Assembly: GCA_051294375.1 (NCBI GenBank) | Contig: CM119265.1 | Location: forward strand, 8,626,772-8,690,771 | Origin: Paraspadella gotoi | Lineage: Eukaryota > Chaetognatha | Length of the DNA: 64,000 nt | Direction of reading: 5' to 3' | In this document: one piece after another, positions 51,412 through 63,858 of the stretch | Layout: each line of letters opens with the position of its first letter | Numbering within the stretch: position 1 is the first letter of the stretch | The notes under the pieces: model-generated | Told to the model about the DNA's origin: nothing | Seen by the model: only the letters and a program-made list of their open reading frames with translations | The model's database searches: none | Position numbers and translations under genes: made by a program

Positions 51412-52693
51412 CTCTCTCCTCTCTCTCCCTCTCGCTCCACTCTCTCTCTCCTCTCTCTCTCTCTCTCCCTCTCTTCTCTCTCTCTCTCTCTCTCTAAAAA
51501 TGGTGATCTCGAATCCCTGCGATCCTTTTAATCAATAGTGCCGCTTCACGATCACCCCCCAATCGGCCCCACGCCGCCCCGAAACCTACCTCCACTCGTC
51601 CCCCTCGACTCACCCCCCCCCTCATTTTTTTTCCATCCTCGATCCTTGGAAATCTCGACCCCTCAGACTCAACCTCCCCGCTTCCCTATTTTCAGAACTA
51701 TTGCCGGCATTGCCCATTGACGGCATTGCCTATTTTGCCGGCATTGCCCATTGACTTCTGATAAAAAAAAATATTTTTTCCCGCTCTGAAGCCCAAATTG
51801 TTCAGCACGACGATCTTAACTGTTCGTTCTCACTGTCGCTTCTACAATCGTTCCACTCTACCATCAGAAGCGTCTTCGTCGTACAGGGTCATCAGCTATC
51901 AAAGATAAATGGAGTCCCCATGGGGTCGGGAAGAAGGAGATCGATGGGAGAGTCTATGCATGGGCAAAAATGAGGTGGAGAGCTCTCGCGGCTCCCCCCC
52001 CCAACGACAACGAGTCCGTCGAACGGGCGGTCCGCGAGTAGATTTTCGAGCAACCCAAATCAGGCTTCCCTGGTGGACGGGATCGAGGCTGATCAAAAAA
52101 TTAAAACCGGCGAATTAAATGAACCGGTCGCATCGACTGGATCGATAATGAGGCGATGCGTCTCATTAATGGTCGATGAAAAAGAGTGAGAGCGAGAACC
52201 GGTTAACGTCGCGATGCAAGCGAAAAGGTTGAATTTTTTTCTCGTCCAAAGAAAAATTCAAAGGAATATCTTCCAACACAAAAAGATCTTATTAATCAGA
52301 TACAGAATAGAAAAAAAAAAGAGAACTTATTGTATTACTAAGCATACGCACGCAATATTTTATAAATAAATATTACGGAATAAATAGTAGACGTTGAAAA
52401 TTAAAAAAATATTTGTTTTTCATTCGACCACTCTCTTTCTTCCCGTGATTGGCTTGTCAGTTAGCACAAGGATGGTGAAATAATATTAAAACTTTTTCAG
52501 ACGTATAGACATTCAGAGATATTGACATTCAGACGTAAAGACAGCGCTTTAGATCGAAGCCGAAAAAATCAGCGCCCCTTTATCTCGGCTCCCTTCTGCG
52601 AGACTAAGGCAATCAGGATTCCAGCTCCGTCTCTTTTTCTTCTTTGTGAGTTTTGATATTCATTTTGATTCCTTTTCGGTTTTCCCGACTATT

Positions 52694-52770
<77 letters not shown>

Positions 52771-55700
52771 CTTTCGGTCGAACCTGTTGCCTTCGCCGTC
52801 GGAATCGTCGCACCGAAAGTGTCGAAACCGCCCTCTCCGCGATCCCTTCGAGCGAGACGAAAGGACAAAAGAATCGATTAAATTCCCTCCAGTCGGGACA
52901 ATGTCCCAAAACTCTGGACCAAAAGGCCCCCACATTTTTCTCGACTGACGTAGGGAACTTTGTCCTTTGAGGATTTTTTTGTTTTGTTAATGTTTTGAGT
53001 CTAGACGCGCGATCTCGTTTGTTTTATTGATGCCAACTCGCGCCGCTTTGACGAAAAAAAGGCATGATCAAATAAAGATCAGATGAAAATATTTTTTGTA
53101 AATTGTATCTCTTTTTATGTTTAGTCATTATTTTTTGTACGTATTTCTTTTCTTTCTCTGGTCTTTCTTTCTTTAGTTTTTCTTCAAAATTCTTTCTCCT
53201 TTCATTTGTTTCCAACTTTCACCTCAGATTTTTCAAATCCATTCCAACCTCCGTAAACCCTTCTCCATTTTTCGTTCGGCGTCCATTTCCAGATAGCCAG
53301 GCGGCCTAATAGTGAATAGCATTGTCTGTAAGAACGTCTGTAAAAAACGTTGTCTGTAAGAACGCTCATAAATTTATCGACGAAGTTTTAAGTCGAAAGG
53401 CAATTGAGAATATTCATATTTCATTCAGAACTGGTTTTTTAAAATTTTTATTTTATTTTAAATTGCTACTTTTACTACCGTCTTAAAACCTGCCCTCTCT
53501 GAAGGAAAAAATATATGTTCTGTCGCCTTCGTCTCGTAAGTCGCAGCAGCATGATTCGAATCTCCAACTCATATTCTATGTACGTCGATCGGACAATCAA
53601 GTGTCGACTAATGACCGAATAAAGAGGGCCAAGTACAGACCCTCGATATCCTTAAGTCAAACATCTCCGATCTCCGACCCCCTCTCCACTCCCTTACCCC
53701 GTTCCCGAACCAGTCTTTGGCCAAGTAGCGTCCAAGAGGTCATTGAGCGAAACATCCGAAGCAGAAGACAAATACTTTCGACGTATGGGGCCTCTAGCGA
53801 TTTATAACAGTGGATTTGAAAAATAATTGAGCCATAATTATAATAGTAAAGGCTGATAAATATTTGGAAACCTGTCTGGGGACAGAATTTTAACAATCTT
53901 TCGAATTCGAGGAACAAAATCGAATTAGGTACTAAATCATACGTAAATGCGTAACGGCTGTATGAGTATTTGTTGTTCAAATAGAGTCTTGTATTGTTAT
54001 TTTAATTTAAATCCGTAACAACCTAAATTAAGAAACAACAGGAACTTGGATCGCAGAAAAAAAAACTTTTACTTACATTTTATTTGATTTTTTATTTATT
54101 TATTTGTTTTTACTTTAAATATCAGTATTCGGCAAGTTTTGTTAAGCTTTCCTTAATCAACCTTAACATTCTTTTTCCCGAGAAATGAAGATCGATCAAC
54201 CGGATCTTCTCCCAGTCCCTTGCAATCCAACCGCACCACGATGCATTTTTGCGATGTGTGAGGCCCCCAAATATGTGAACTATCTCCTTCATTTTTAAGA
54301 TCGGTCTTCGCCCGTCATCTCCGGATGCTGGGATGAACATGGACCTCCCCGCGTGTCTTGGGGGTCTGTCTCATGAGATTTCAACTGGGGTTGCATTAAC
54401 AATAATTAATCATTGATCAACCATGTAAAAATCTTTTTTTTTAAAGAATTATTTAAATATGGCGAAGTGGTACAACGATAGCATTCACTATTTTAGAAAG
54501 ATCAAAGGCTTAAAGTTATATGTAACTACAAAAAAAAGTGGGTTGAGGTGACGGTCAATAAAGGGCGAGCGGTCACATTTCAATGGGTGGTCCGTCTAGA
54601 TATTTTCACGAGCCTACTCACTCGGCCTCCTAATAACACGACGTCGAGTCGTCAGACGGAGAAATGAAAAAAGTCATTAAGAGTCAGAAATTGCCGCTCG
54701 ATCATTTCCGAGAACAAAATTGCCTTCCGAGAGGAAGGGAGCTGGGGGTTCTTAATTTCGAGAGTTCCTTTGCTTACGTTGACCCGATGGCCGCCAGCTT
54801 CGCCTTCCGTCAAGTCATCCTAATTCATTTCCACAACGCCCCCCCCCCCCAGACAGCCCTCAAAAACGGTCTGGCCTCTTACCGTGGTCATTCGCTCCAC
54901 TTTAAAACTCGTTCGAGCCTTGTTTTCGAATCGCAGAAGAAAGGGCTCCGTTATCTTTGTTCGTTATCCAAGAGTTTTTCTCGTTTCGGCGCTTCCTGTG
55001 AACCCCCTTCTTTGTCCACAGGACTATCTCCATCTTTCACAAAGGAAATCTGATCGCCGACGCTCCTATTAGAGTTTATAAGGGTTCTTCAGCGAAAAAA
55101 GACGAGACTCAAATAAATTAGGCGTCCAACATTCTTGAAATCGTCATTACAATTTACAGATGATAAAATGTTGTTGTTGTTGTTGTTGGCGATATTACCT
55201 TGTCCGCGATTCGACAAAAAAAAACAACTTAAAATTGATGATTCCTATTTTTAGGCGATGGTCGAGCAAAGACTGGGCGACAAAACACGCTGTCAAATCT
55301 GATGAGAATACGAACGGACAAGGCAACGCCTCGTCTCCTGGAGAAGCGTCAAATTACAGCGGAAGAAGAAACTCGATGGAACTCATGGAGGTAACAATTT
55401 GAAATTAGTTAATAACAAAATCAAAATTATATTTACCAACAATCAACAATCAACTAAAACGAGATATGTATGTTGAAAATAAACGATTCGCATCTTATTA
55501 AAATACATACAAATCTCCGCAAGCAGCAGCGGCGACGCGACGGAGAGAGTGCCAGTCGGGATGGAGGCGTCCGCTCGCCGAAACGAAAACCGCGGCGCCA
55601 GCGGAAGGACGACGACGATCGAATGACCTGCACGACGGGGATCGCCCCTCGCGCCAAGATCAAGACTATCAAAATGACCCTAGGTCTTCGTCACTAGTAA

Positions 55701-56966
55701 TAAAATTAGGAGATCGATAACCTTGAACCGTTTGAAAATCAAAAAAATTGATTCATTTATAGCGTTCGTCCTTTGCTACTGCCCGTATTTCGTTTTCGAA
55801 CCTACTTCATGTCTTCGGAGTGATTCACCCGGAAACAGAATCACGGGCTTCAATGCAATGTTTGGCGACGCTCAATTCAGCCATAAACCCCATTATTTAC
55901 TCCATTTTTAATCCCAAAGTCTTGGACATGTTCAAGTGAGTTCGACCGAAATTAGTAATTTCACATAAACAAAAATGCTTCACTTTTAAAAGTACAATTT
56001 TTTCTTCTGCTGAAGGAATACGCGATTTTTGTCCGCCCATATGCAGAGTTTTTCGATTCTTCTGTAAACTTGCAACCGCGATTGTGCGACAGGTAATGCA
56101 CATGTAATTTACATATTGAATATAATATTCTAACATTTCAAAATGGGTTAATTTTATTTTCGCCGACCGGGGAAACCTCTTAACCCCACCCTTAAATACC
56201 CTAACCTTTAACCTTTGTTGGTAAAAATAAAAATTTAATAAAATATTAATTTTTTTGATTACTTTTACTTTCGCCAACAGGGGTTAAGGTTAAAGTTAAT
56301 AATGGCTTAGTGGTAGTTAAAATTAAAGGTTAAAAAAGGTTTAAAATTAAATTAAATAATAATTTGTATTAATTTTTTAAAAAATAAATATTTTTAAATT
56401 ATTTTTTTTCAAAATACGCCAAAACCACGGTCGGCGAAAGTAAAATTTTTGCCTACAAAATTATATCACTAATTCTGTAGGACCAAAGGGCGGCCGCCAA
56501 ACGTTCCCATTTCACTTACGGCGGCGTTTGCACGGAAAACCATTGTATTTGGGCGAAATCTATTCGGCGGACCACCCCCCAGAAGACTATATGTAACACC
56601 ACCATACCATCCCCAGCGAAGAAGGAATTGGTAAGAATAAGAATAATAAGAATTAGAATAAGAGGCATTTCAGATGAACGGATGTTTGATTGTTCGGCAG
56701 TCATATAAGAAGCTTCAATAATTAAATTTCCCATTTTCCACAGCAAGCACTGGTGGTTACGTATTCGGGCTCTATCGGAGGCAGCGGAAGCGAGAACCAA
56801 TCCTCGCCACCCGACGTTGGAGATTCGCAGAACGCACCCTCAACTGAACGAAAAATACGCACTCGCTTTAACCGCTCACGCGTTTCAAGAGGAAGCGACC
56901 AAAGTTTACAAATCCAATCATTACCTTTTGTCTGTTCCATCTTCTAGTCCCGGACAGGGTGTTTGA
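50844..56966 (+). CDS. Peptide GPCR, CCAP / neuropeptide S receptor-like, 3' half (TM5 to C-tail)
   Basis: Class A G-protein-coupled receptor of the plasma membrane. Exons seen: 50844-50980 (TM5, LYFTLVAVTVFF then a TIWEKSR cytoplasmic end), 55255-55390 and 55524-~55696 (long third loop, ending in the family-typical GIAPRAKIKTIKMTL), 55763-55935 (TM6 FVLCYCPYFVF, TM7 LNSAINPIIYSIFNPK), then 56481-56630 and 56744-56947 or 56966 (C-tail). Splice phases agree between the first three exons. Two single-base lesions are inferred: an extra G near 55684 and an extra A near 55800 (GAAC instead of GAC), which otherwise hides DLLHVFGVI. The C-tail frame is ambiguous, ending at 56947 or 56966. The loop and TM6/TM7 motifs match CCAP and NPS receptors; the exact ligand is unknown. 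TM1-TM4 exons are not visible in the window. Confidence 0.8.
51701..51755 (+). repeat. Short tandem repeat GCCGGCATTGCC
   Basis: Three imperfect units of about 19-20 bases (GCCGGCATTGCCCATTGAC) in the GPCR intron. Confidence 0.8.
52701..52770 (+). repeat. (TC)n microsatellite in GPCR intron
   Basis: Two near-pure runs separated by a CC slip. Confidence 0.95.
56150..56449. mobile_element. MITE-like element A with inverted termini
   Basis: The left end AATTTTATTTTCGCCGACCG and the right end CGGTCGGCGAAAGTAAAATT are inverted repeats. The interior is rich in TTAACC-type words, and a partial extra end (CTTTCGCCAACAGGGG) lies near 56266. It is about 300 bases, noncoding, and sits in the intron between the TM7 and C-tail exons of the GPCR. 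No target duplication is clear. Confidence 0.6.
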
Positions 56967-57231
56967 ACTTTAGTTACCCAAGCCACCCTTGGACGCTTAT
57001 TACCTTTCAGTATTTGTTTCGAAATGCCACATCCGACGCGGTTTCTCAGCCGTTCGAGTTGCAAACAAGTTGCATAGCAATTGTCAAGAGGCGAAAACGT
57101 TCTAAATGAAAGATCTCGTTTGCTATCTCCATTGTGCTAATCTGTATTAAATGGACCAAGGAAAAAAATCGACTGTTGTGTGTATCGTATAAGTATTTTT
57201 CCGTGTCCGACGTGAATTTGTGTGAATATGA

Positions 57232-57237
57232 AATAAA
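57232..57237 (+). terminator. Candidate polyadenylation signal of the GPCR gene
   Basis: AATAAA about 270-285 bases downstream of the two possible GPCR stop codons, in AT-rich sequence. Confidence 0.35.
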
Positions 57238-57602
57238 ACTCGATAGTTTCGTCTAGCTTGATGTAATAAAACTATCTGAGAAACTGAACCATAATCATGA
57301 TGATGATAGGTCCTAGTATTAAATAAAAAATTGGATCGATAAAAATATATTTCACTACCAATTCCCGGCCGAGAAATCCGAAAATGAGATCAGGTTTAGC
57401 TATATTAGAAAAAAATAAAAATTGTGACTAGAAAATTACTCCTTGACTTGGCAATAGGCGACTAAGGCGTTTCAGTTCGCGGCTACATTCCAACGTAATT
57501 GACGCGTAAACTTTTGAACTTTTCGCCTGCAAAATCGAGTCTTTTTCCGAACAACAATCACCGACTCCGTTAAAAAGCCGTTGTTGACTGCCCTCAGAGC
57601 CT

Positions 57603-57720
57603 TAAGGCACAGTGGTCGAGCAGTCCGTCTCCGCCGAAGTCGAGTTCTCGAATGTCGCATCCGGAGACGATCTCGCCGCTGACTTTGATCCACACAGAGT
57701 TCCAGTCCTTAACGGGCACC
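57603..57720 (-). CDS. Possible terminal exon, unknown gene
   Basis: On the minus strand, after CCCTAG, an open frame reads PVKDWNSVWIKVSGEIVSG and then CDIRELDFGGDG, ending in a TGA. It is GC-richer than its surroundings. I do not recognise it and found no upstream exon. Confidence 0.25.
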
Positions 57721-58361
57721 TAGGGCTAGGATGGTATGCCATTGCCTCCGAAGAACCTCCTTAAGATAAAAAGACTGGTTGGTATATTATTCATCACCTT
57801 CAAGATCAAATTTAACCAAGTTGGTTATTTTCGTTGTATAACCTGCATTCCTTGCAAACGAAAGGTTCTCAGTGAGACGTGGCCATTGGCCCGATATGGC
57901 CCGTAATAAATCAAAACCTCCGCATTTCGGGGCATGCACAATCGTTGGCTACATTAACGTCATTGTTTGAAAAAAATTCTATGGTTTCCTGATTCAATCC
58001 TGGAATTAATTTTTATCAGAGAAAACGATTTTTTTTGTGTTTTAACCCTTTGCACAGGGTTACATTATATATAAAGCTGTCCAGTTTTTATGGCCAATAT
58101 TTATAAAAAATCCTAAATTTATGTAAATTGAATAAACCATATAAAATAATGAGCCTGATCTTGGAACAAAGTGTCGAACAATACGCTGACTTAGCTTTGC
58201 CACACTAGCAATTTGACTAGATTTTTTACTACACGAGACTCTGGGGGAAAAGTAAAAAATTCCATGAGCAGTATAACAATAAATGCCACCAATCGTTTTA
58301 CATAAAAAGGGATGATAAATATCAAACGTTACACCACAGAAGAAAACATAAAAAAAGCGGG

Positions 58362-58530
58362 AAAATTTTACTTCGCCGACCGGGGTTATGGCGTCTTTTG
58401 AAAAACCATTTAATAATTTTTATTTTTTTTAAAAATAAATATTTGTATCAATTACCTTAAACCTAAACAATTTTAATCCTAATCACCCTTAACCCTAAAG
58501 CTTAACCCCGGTCGGCGAAAGTAAAATTAA
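58362..58530. mobile_element. MITE-like element B, same termini
   Basis: Starts AAAATTTTACTTCGCCGACC and ends GGTCGGCGAAAGTAAAATT. It is about 170 bases, with the same termini and TTAACCC-like interior as element A 2 kb away. It lies downstream of the ALAS stop codon. Confidence 0.6.
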
Positions 58531-58681
58531 CCCAAAAAGCAAGCTATCTGGTTGACTTGAGCTATTCCCGCCGCACCCTTGTTTGACGACCAATTAACCC
58601 CCCAGATTAACTATCCCTACGGTCGATGATTATTAAGTAAGGAAATGTTTTTTTTTAGTTTTGTACTACATTTCTTGTTCA

Positions 58682-61521
58682 TCATCCCGCAGTTCGGCAG
58701 GCGCTGCCTCGGCTCCGACCCGACTCGCGCAGTTGGCAGCACTTGGATCCGTCGCAAGGATACTCGCGAGATGACAGAGATTCGAACTTTAGCGGCTCTT
58801 GGCAGAAACTGCACGAGATCGTGCACATTGATTCAACGGCAATGAATTTCGCGCCCACACGTCCTGAAAAAAAAAAATTCAATCAAATAATTTACAATTT
58901 GAAAGCTTGGGTAGTACTATAATACATTTTTGTCGCTATTTTTTTTTTCAACGTTGAAGTTTTTCAATTATTTTAAGGTTAAACTAAAAATAATATAATT
59001 ACAGTATAAACTAAAACAAAAGTAAAATTAAACTAACCTTCATGGCCCGAACAAAATAGTCGATCATGTCGTCGTCGTGAAAGGGCGTCGGGGCATCCTA
59101 AGACGCTCCTCTCCCCACTTGACCGTAGGATAATTGATGGCTTGGACGTTAAATGTTCCACCGGTTTCGGAAATCGTGCATGGCCTTGGTGCTCAGAATA
59201 GGGTCGCCCACATGGACGGGAATGATGTGAGACGGACAGTGGATGACGGGAAAACCTTTCGTCGACTAATCGGTTTCGCAGAGTTCTTACCGGTTTCCTA
59301 TAACACATTAACAGGAGAAGATAACGAATAATTAAAATTTTTAATTTAAAATTAAATAAAATCATGAAAGCATAAAAACCATTATTTGCTGTAGCATTAC
59401 GTTTCATTCATGCCGTCAGTTTACTTTTTAAAAAAATCCCTTCAACATTTGGCTGCCAATGTTTCCCCACCCCTCCTCCCTTGAACAGACCTGATGTTTC
59501 ATCCTCAGCGCCCTCCCCTCCGACGACGACAGGATTTTGACTGCTCCCTCGCGCCGGCCAAACCGGTGGAGGGAGCGAGGTGGTGAAGATGAACCCGCTC
59601 CCGAAGGACCCGGACCAATTCGATTATGCGATTGCGCTTCCGGCCGACGTAGCCATCCGGACGGTTTTCCGTAAGCTTTTCCTAGCGTCCCCGAAAAAAT
59701 ATCGACCGTTTCCGAAGACAGGAGAAAATAAGAGAGAGAATGACCTTTTAAAAAAGCTTTAAAAATCTTTTTCTACGTAAATGATTGTCTTACAAAAATT
59801 GATAGCATAACTTTTATAAATAATAAATATTTCCGCCCGCCACCCCTGATCCAATAGAAAGTCGCGTTCGCGATGTGCCGGCGCCGTGTTTTCCATAAAG
59901 ACCGACCGCGTGGACCTCATCGACGAAAAGATGATGGCTCCGTGTTTTCGAAACATCGAGAAATATCCTTGAGTGGACACACGGCCCCCGTCATCGAGTG
60001 GACCGTCTCGAAAGCTACGATCTCGACGACTTGTCGACTTCGGAGAGCAGACGGTCCAAGTGCTCCGGGTCGTTGTGCCGAAAACGTGCTTCGGTGCTCG
60101 ACTGTTGCGAATGCCTTTTATCATTGATGCGTGGTTCCCGGCGTCGCTGAAGATGTGACAACCGGAAGCTTGGCGCCACGTCTCCAGCGCGGTATCGTTG
60201 GCAATGAAGCAGGAAGAGAAAATGCAGGCCCGTTCCTTGTGCATGAAGGTGTGCCAGGTCCGCCTCTAATCCTCGTGGAGGGTCGAGTTGCCGCCGATGT
60301 TCCGAGTTCCACCGGCGCCAACGCCGAATCGATCCACGGCTTGCGTGAACGGCTTTCATTACCTGTAAATATAAGGCAAACATTAGCAGGATAGAGTTTT
60401 CCCAGTTTAAATCTAAATTATTGTACACACTTTTGGATGTCTACTCATCCCAAGTAATCATTGCTACCACAGACGGTGATGTCCGACTCCGTCATCCGAT
60501 CGCGCGCGTAGGGAAATTGCATCGCCTTTCGATCAACACGCGGAAACACGCGATAAGTACCCTCTTGCTTTTTTTTGTCCAGTTCGCTCTTGCAGAATTC
60601 TTCATAGTCGAAAACGGCTGTTCAAAATAATGATTTTTTTATAAAAATATACCACGTTAGTTGTTTAGAATAGAAGGCAAATTAGTTGAACAATGAAGCT
60701 TTTTGTCTTTTTCTAATTAGCAATAAAGGTATTTCTTTAATTCTCAATCACCAATTTTTAATGGATCTAATATTTGAAACCCACCGCTAGAAAAAAATAT
60801 GTTTAATAAATGAACTGACTTCCACAAAATTTGATTCACCATCGCTAGATTTGCTCGGATCTTCTTTCTTTTTCTGTCCACCTATTTCGATTACGTCTTC
60901 CTGCAGACCATCCGAAGCTTTCGTAACAGCTTCAAGATTCTTCATCAAAAATGGACACTGCGATGCAGCGCTTTTTGCCAAGGAAACATTTTCATTTTCT
61001 GAATCAAAGTAATAATCACAATAATAGAAATACGTTGATTTTAATCATTTAAAAAAAAAATGTCCCTCTCTTGATAGAACTAATATTCTCACTTCCACTT
61101 GCTGTGGTCGAATCACTTGGTGAATTTATCCAAATCTTCATTAGGAGCCACCGCGGTGTGCATGAAGTTAGCACCCTTCTTTACAACCGAAGAGAGTTTC
61201 GGCAAATTCGTTCCGATGTATTTCCAGGATAATTCATTACCTGATCCACAAATAAGTAAATCAGTAAATCAGTAAACAAATTTAAATGAAAAGTATTTGA
61301 ATACCTTGGATACAGAGGGCGACTCCTTCCCGACGCCGTCACTTCCATCAGCAGCGTCGAAGCTGACCGTGTTGGAGAAGGCCCTTGAGGCAGCGCAACG
61401 ATGGCAGCGGTAATCTTTCCGGAAGCAAAAGGGCAGCATTCGGCGATTTAAGCACAGACGCCGGTTGAGTTTTGATCAGATTCATAGGGACTTTAGTCAG
61501 GAACGGACACCTCAGAGCCAT
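58682..61521 (-). CDS. Alas: 5-aminolevulinate synthase, mitochondrial (8 exons, several frameshifts)
   Basis: First enzyme of heme synthesis: PLP-dependent condensation of glycine and succinyl-CoA in the mitochondrial matrix. Exons from 5' to 3' (descending): 61521-61305, 61240-61093, 60998-60820, 60617-60431, 60362-~59840, ~59715-59491, 59297-59038, 58863-58682. Exon 1 begins [12 protein letters not shown] and exon 3 has ASQCPFL; both are CP heme-regulatory motifs that block import when heme is high. Later landmarks are [62 protein letters not shown] with the PLP lysine, AINYPTV, and [11 protein letters not shown] near the stop. Exons 1, 2 and 4-7 need one or more single-base corrections to stay in frame. 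Introns are present, so it is not a processed copy. Assembly error is likelier than loss of an essential gene. The acceptor of exon 6 is not recognisable. Confidence 0.9.
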
Positions 61522-63340
61522 TGTTAAACTGTCCAACCAACGGTCCAACGCCCAATATTTTTGTTTTTTCAGTGGTTTGGACTCTTTACAGGGTCTGTAC
61601 CTGAGCTTGACGAAAAAGGGGAGAAATTAGATGAAGCATTCGAGTCAAGTGAGCTCGCCGACTGTCAAGAAAACGGGAAGAGGATTTCTTTTATAGCGAC
61701 GAGTCTCGATTCCTGTATTGATCGAGGAGCTCGCCACTCGCACGGAAAAGAAAAAAACAACAAAATGTAAGGGAAGAGGAAGAAGAAAATAAAGAATTAT
61801 TATGGGAAGAAAGGATTGTTTTGAATAAATTCTTTTGATGGGTAAATTATAAATAAATAAATCAGGTCAGTCAACCCAGTATTGTATACATCCGTTTGTA
61901 AAGATATTGTACAGGAAGGAAGTTCAAAACAACAATCCTTTTTTTTCATATGTTAGCCTGATTTTTTGAAAGAACCCCTCCTCGACCTTGCGTCGTCAGG
62001 ACTTTACATTTTTCGGTTTCATGTTAAACTTATCAAATTAGAAAGCAGAATTTTTTCCCCTGCTAGATGAAAAGCATGCAAACCTAGCTAGTGTTACAAA
62101 TTAACTGTTAAGGTTTAACTTAAATATTTAAATAGTTTATAACTTTATGGTAAAAAGTGTGGTCGTCACTCGTAGCTATATACGTGCAACTGGCATGCAA
62201 AGTTTTTTTGAGGAAAAAGAAAAACATTTTAATTTTACTTTGTCCTGCCCTTTGCTGGAGACAAGACATGAGAGATTACGTCAAACGGTGATTTTACTGC
62301 CAAGGTTTTGACATTGCCTATAATTTCTTCACCATTCGAAATTTTATTTAAAACTTACGCCTTACCATATGGACATCAAGCTGGGCACTGTGGGGCAGGC
62401 CAAGGCTAGGCAAGGACGAATAAACATGAACATTTCAACGAAATCATTAAGGTTATTCCTGTAACAAGAAACACAAATTCACTGTGACGATTTACGACTT
62501 TTTTCGATCGTAGGCATTTATCAACTGTTGCTCGTGTGTTTCTTCTCTGAAATCTACTGAGAGCGTTCCCTTTTGACTAACGTTACAAACTATTGTCATC
62601 AAATAAAAGGAACAGCTTTAACGTATAAGAGGGGGCGTTATCCGATGTTTTCAAAATATTAACATCTGCTGACGATGATAACACGGTCCGCCCCTTACTC
62701 AAATTTCGTTTCATTATGGTAATATTGTTAGCCTATCATGGTAATTTCAAAAATTGTTTTAATTCGTTCTAAGACAAAACTTTCTCTTTTTTTTCGAAAA
62801 AAACATGAATGATGGAATTCGTTTGTCCAAAGCGGAACAACAAATCAAAATAAAATAAAAAGTAACTAATAAAAATAGTCAATGTTCAAAGTTATTCTCT
62901 TTCCTCGCGGAACGTTAATCAAGCTTTTTTTTCCCAGACAATATGAACCAGTATTTTACGATCAAGTGCCCGAACCTGTTTGTATGAGAGCTTATGAAAG
63001 AGAAGCAGACTTGAAGCTTGTGGGGTTTTCAGACTCGCTTTGGTAAAAAGTGGGCTTGAGAAACGTCGCCTTCACTGTTGTATCTCGCCATTAGTCGCAA
63101 GAGTTTTTAAAATTGTATCGTAAATTTGCGGAATTACGGTTTTTCGAGCCAGCTTACCAGATAAAGGGGGAAATCAAAATGAAGGGATTCGTTCGTTTTT
63201 ATCTGATTTTTTTTTAGAAGTAGAACATAAATATATTTTGCTGAAGTCTTTTTTTTTCCCCAGTTTTTATGTTATTTGAAATGAGCCTACTGTTTCTTTT
63301 GATTATTGTGACTTAAACTAACTAGAACCAAAAAGCGAAG
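61522..63340. other. Shared 5' intergenic region between ALAS and SNX6
   Basis: About 1.8 kb between two divergent start codons, with no coding sequence I can support. It is AT-rich, with a short ORF at 61561-61770 that resembles nothing I know. A splice acceptor-like AACTAG just before the SNX6 start suggests a 5' UTR intron. Promoters of both genes should lie here, but no clear TATA box is placed next to either start. Confidence 0.6.
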
Positions 63341-63858
63341 ATGATGGACGGGTTGGACGACGGCCCGACCTACTGGCGGAGTCGACGCCGCCGGGCAAGC
63401 AACAAAACCTCGTGGGGAACGTTGATCTTCAACGTCGACAACTCGCTGTCGTCGATATTTCGACGCGCTCTCCGAGAGGGACAAAGTGAAATTCACGGGC
63501 CACACAAAAGTAAGTCGCTAAGTGCGGAAACAATGACGGCCTAATCCTAATAAAGAAAACAACCGATTCTTGGCTAGCTTCTTACTCTTTCTTCTCCTTT
63601 GCCCGCACCAACGACGCTGTCGGTGTTTCACAGCGCGAGTTTTCCGTCGTCCGTCAACACGAGGAGTTCATTTGGCTCCACGACTTGCTTCGTGGAGACG
63701 GAGGAGTTTTCCGCCTTCCTCATTTCCTCCGGCGCCGGCCCGTCCAGACTTTCGACGCACCTTCCAGAGAGAAACTGCAGAAACTCGGGAAGCGAGAACA
63801 CCATGACCAAGGAGGAGTTCAACAAAATGAAGGCCGAACTCGAGGCGTTGAGGTCTTT
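63341..63858 (+). CDS. Snx6: Sorting nexin 6-like (SNX5/6/32), first two coding exons, partial
   Basis: PX-BAR protein of endosomes that partners SNX1/2 in the retromer-linked sorting coat. Exon 1, 63341-63509, starts MMDGLDDGP, almost identical to the start of SNX6, which fixes the ATG. It then reads NVDLQ, DIS and ALSERDKVKF across frames. Donor GTAAGT is at 63510. Exon 2, about 63625-63847, contains EFSVVRQHEEFIWLHDLL, PSREKLQKLG and MTKEEFNKMKAELEA of the PX domain. At least four single-base indels break the frame. Similarity to the family stops after ELEA, and about 10 bases later a dispersed repeat begins. The rest of the gene (end of PX, BAR domain) is not in the window. ALAS lies head-to-head 1.8 kb upstream. 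Confidence 0.85.

Larger units (their letters stand above)
50981..55254 (+). other. Large GPCR intron
   Basis: Separates the TM5 exon from the third-loop exon. Holds a 25-N gap (51096-51120), (TTTC)n at 51121-51215, CT tracts at 51350-51495 and 52701-52770, and a short GCCGGCATTGCCCATTGAC repeat. An open frame at 54664-55053 resembles nothing known to me. Confidence 0.6.

Noticed and set aside
54464-54535. tRNA-like stretch TGGCGAAGTGGTACAACGATAG
   Set aside because: It resembles an A box, but no B box or acceptor stem pairing can be found.
54664-55053. 129-codon open frame in the GPCR intron
   Set aside because: There is no recognisable domain and the composition is mixed. It lies within the intron between two well-supported exons on the same strand.
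56160-56340. TTAACCC-like words suggesting telomeric repeat
   Set aside because: They are irregular and confined to the two MITE-like elements, not a tandem array.
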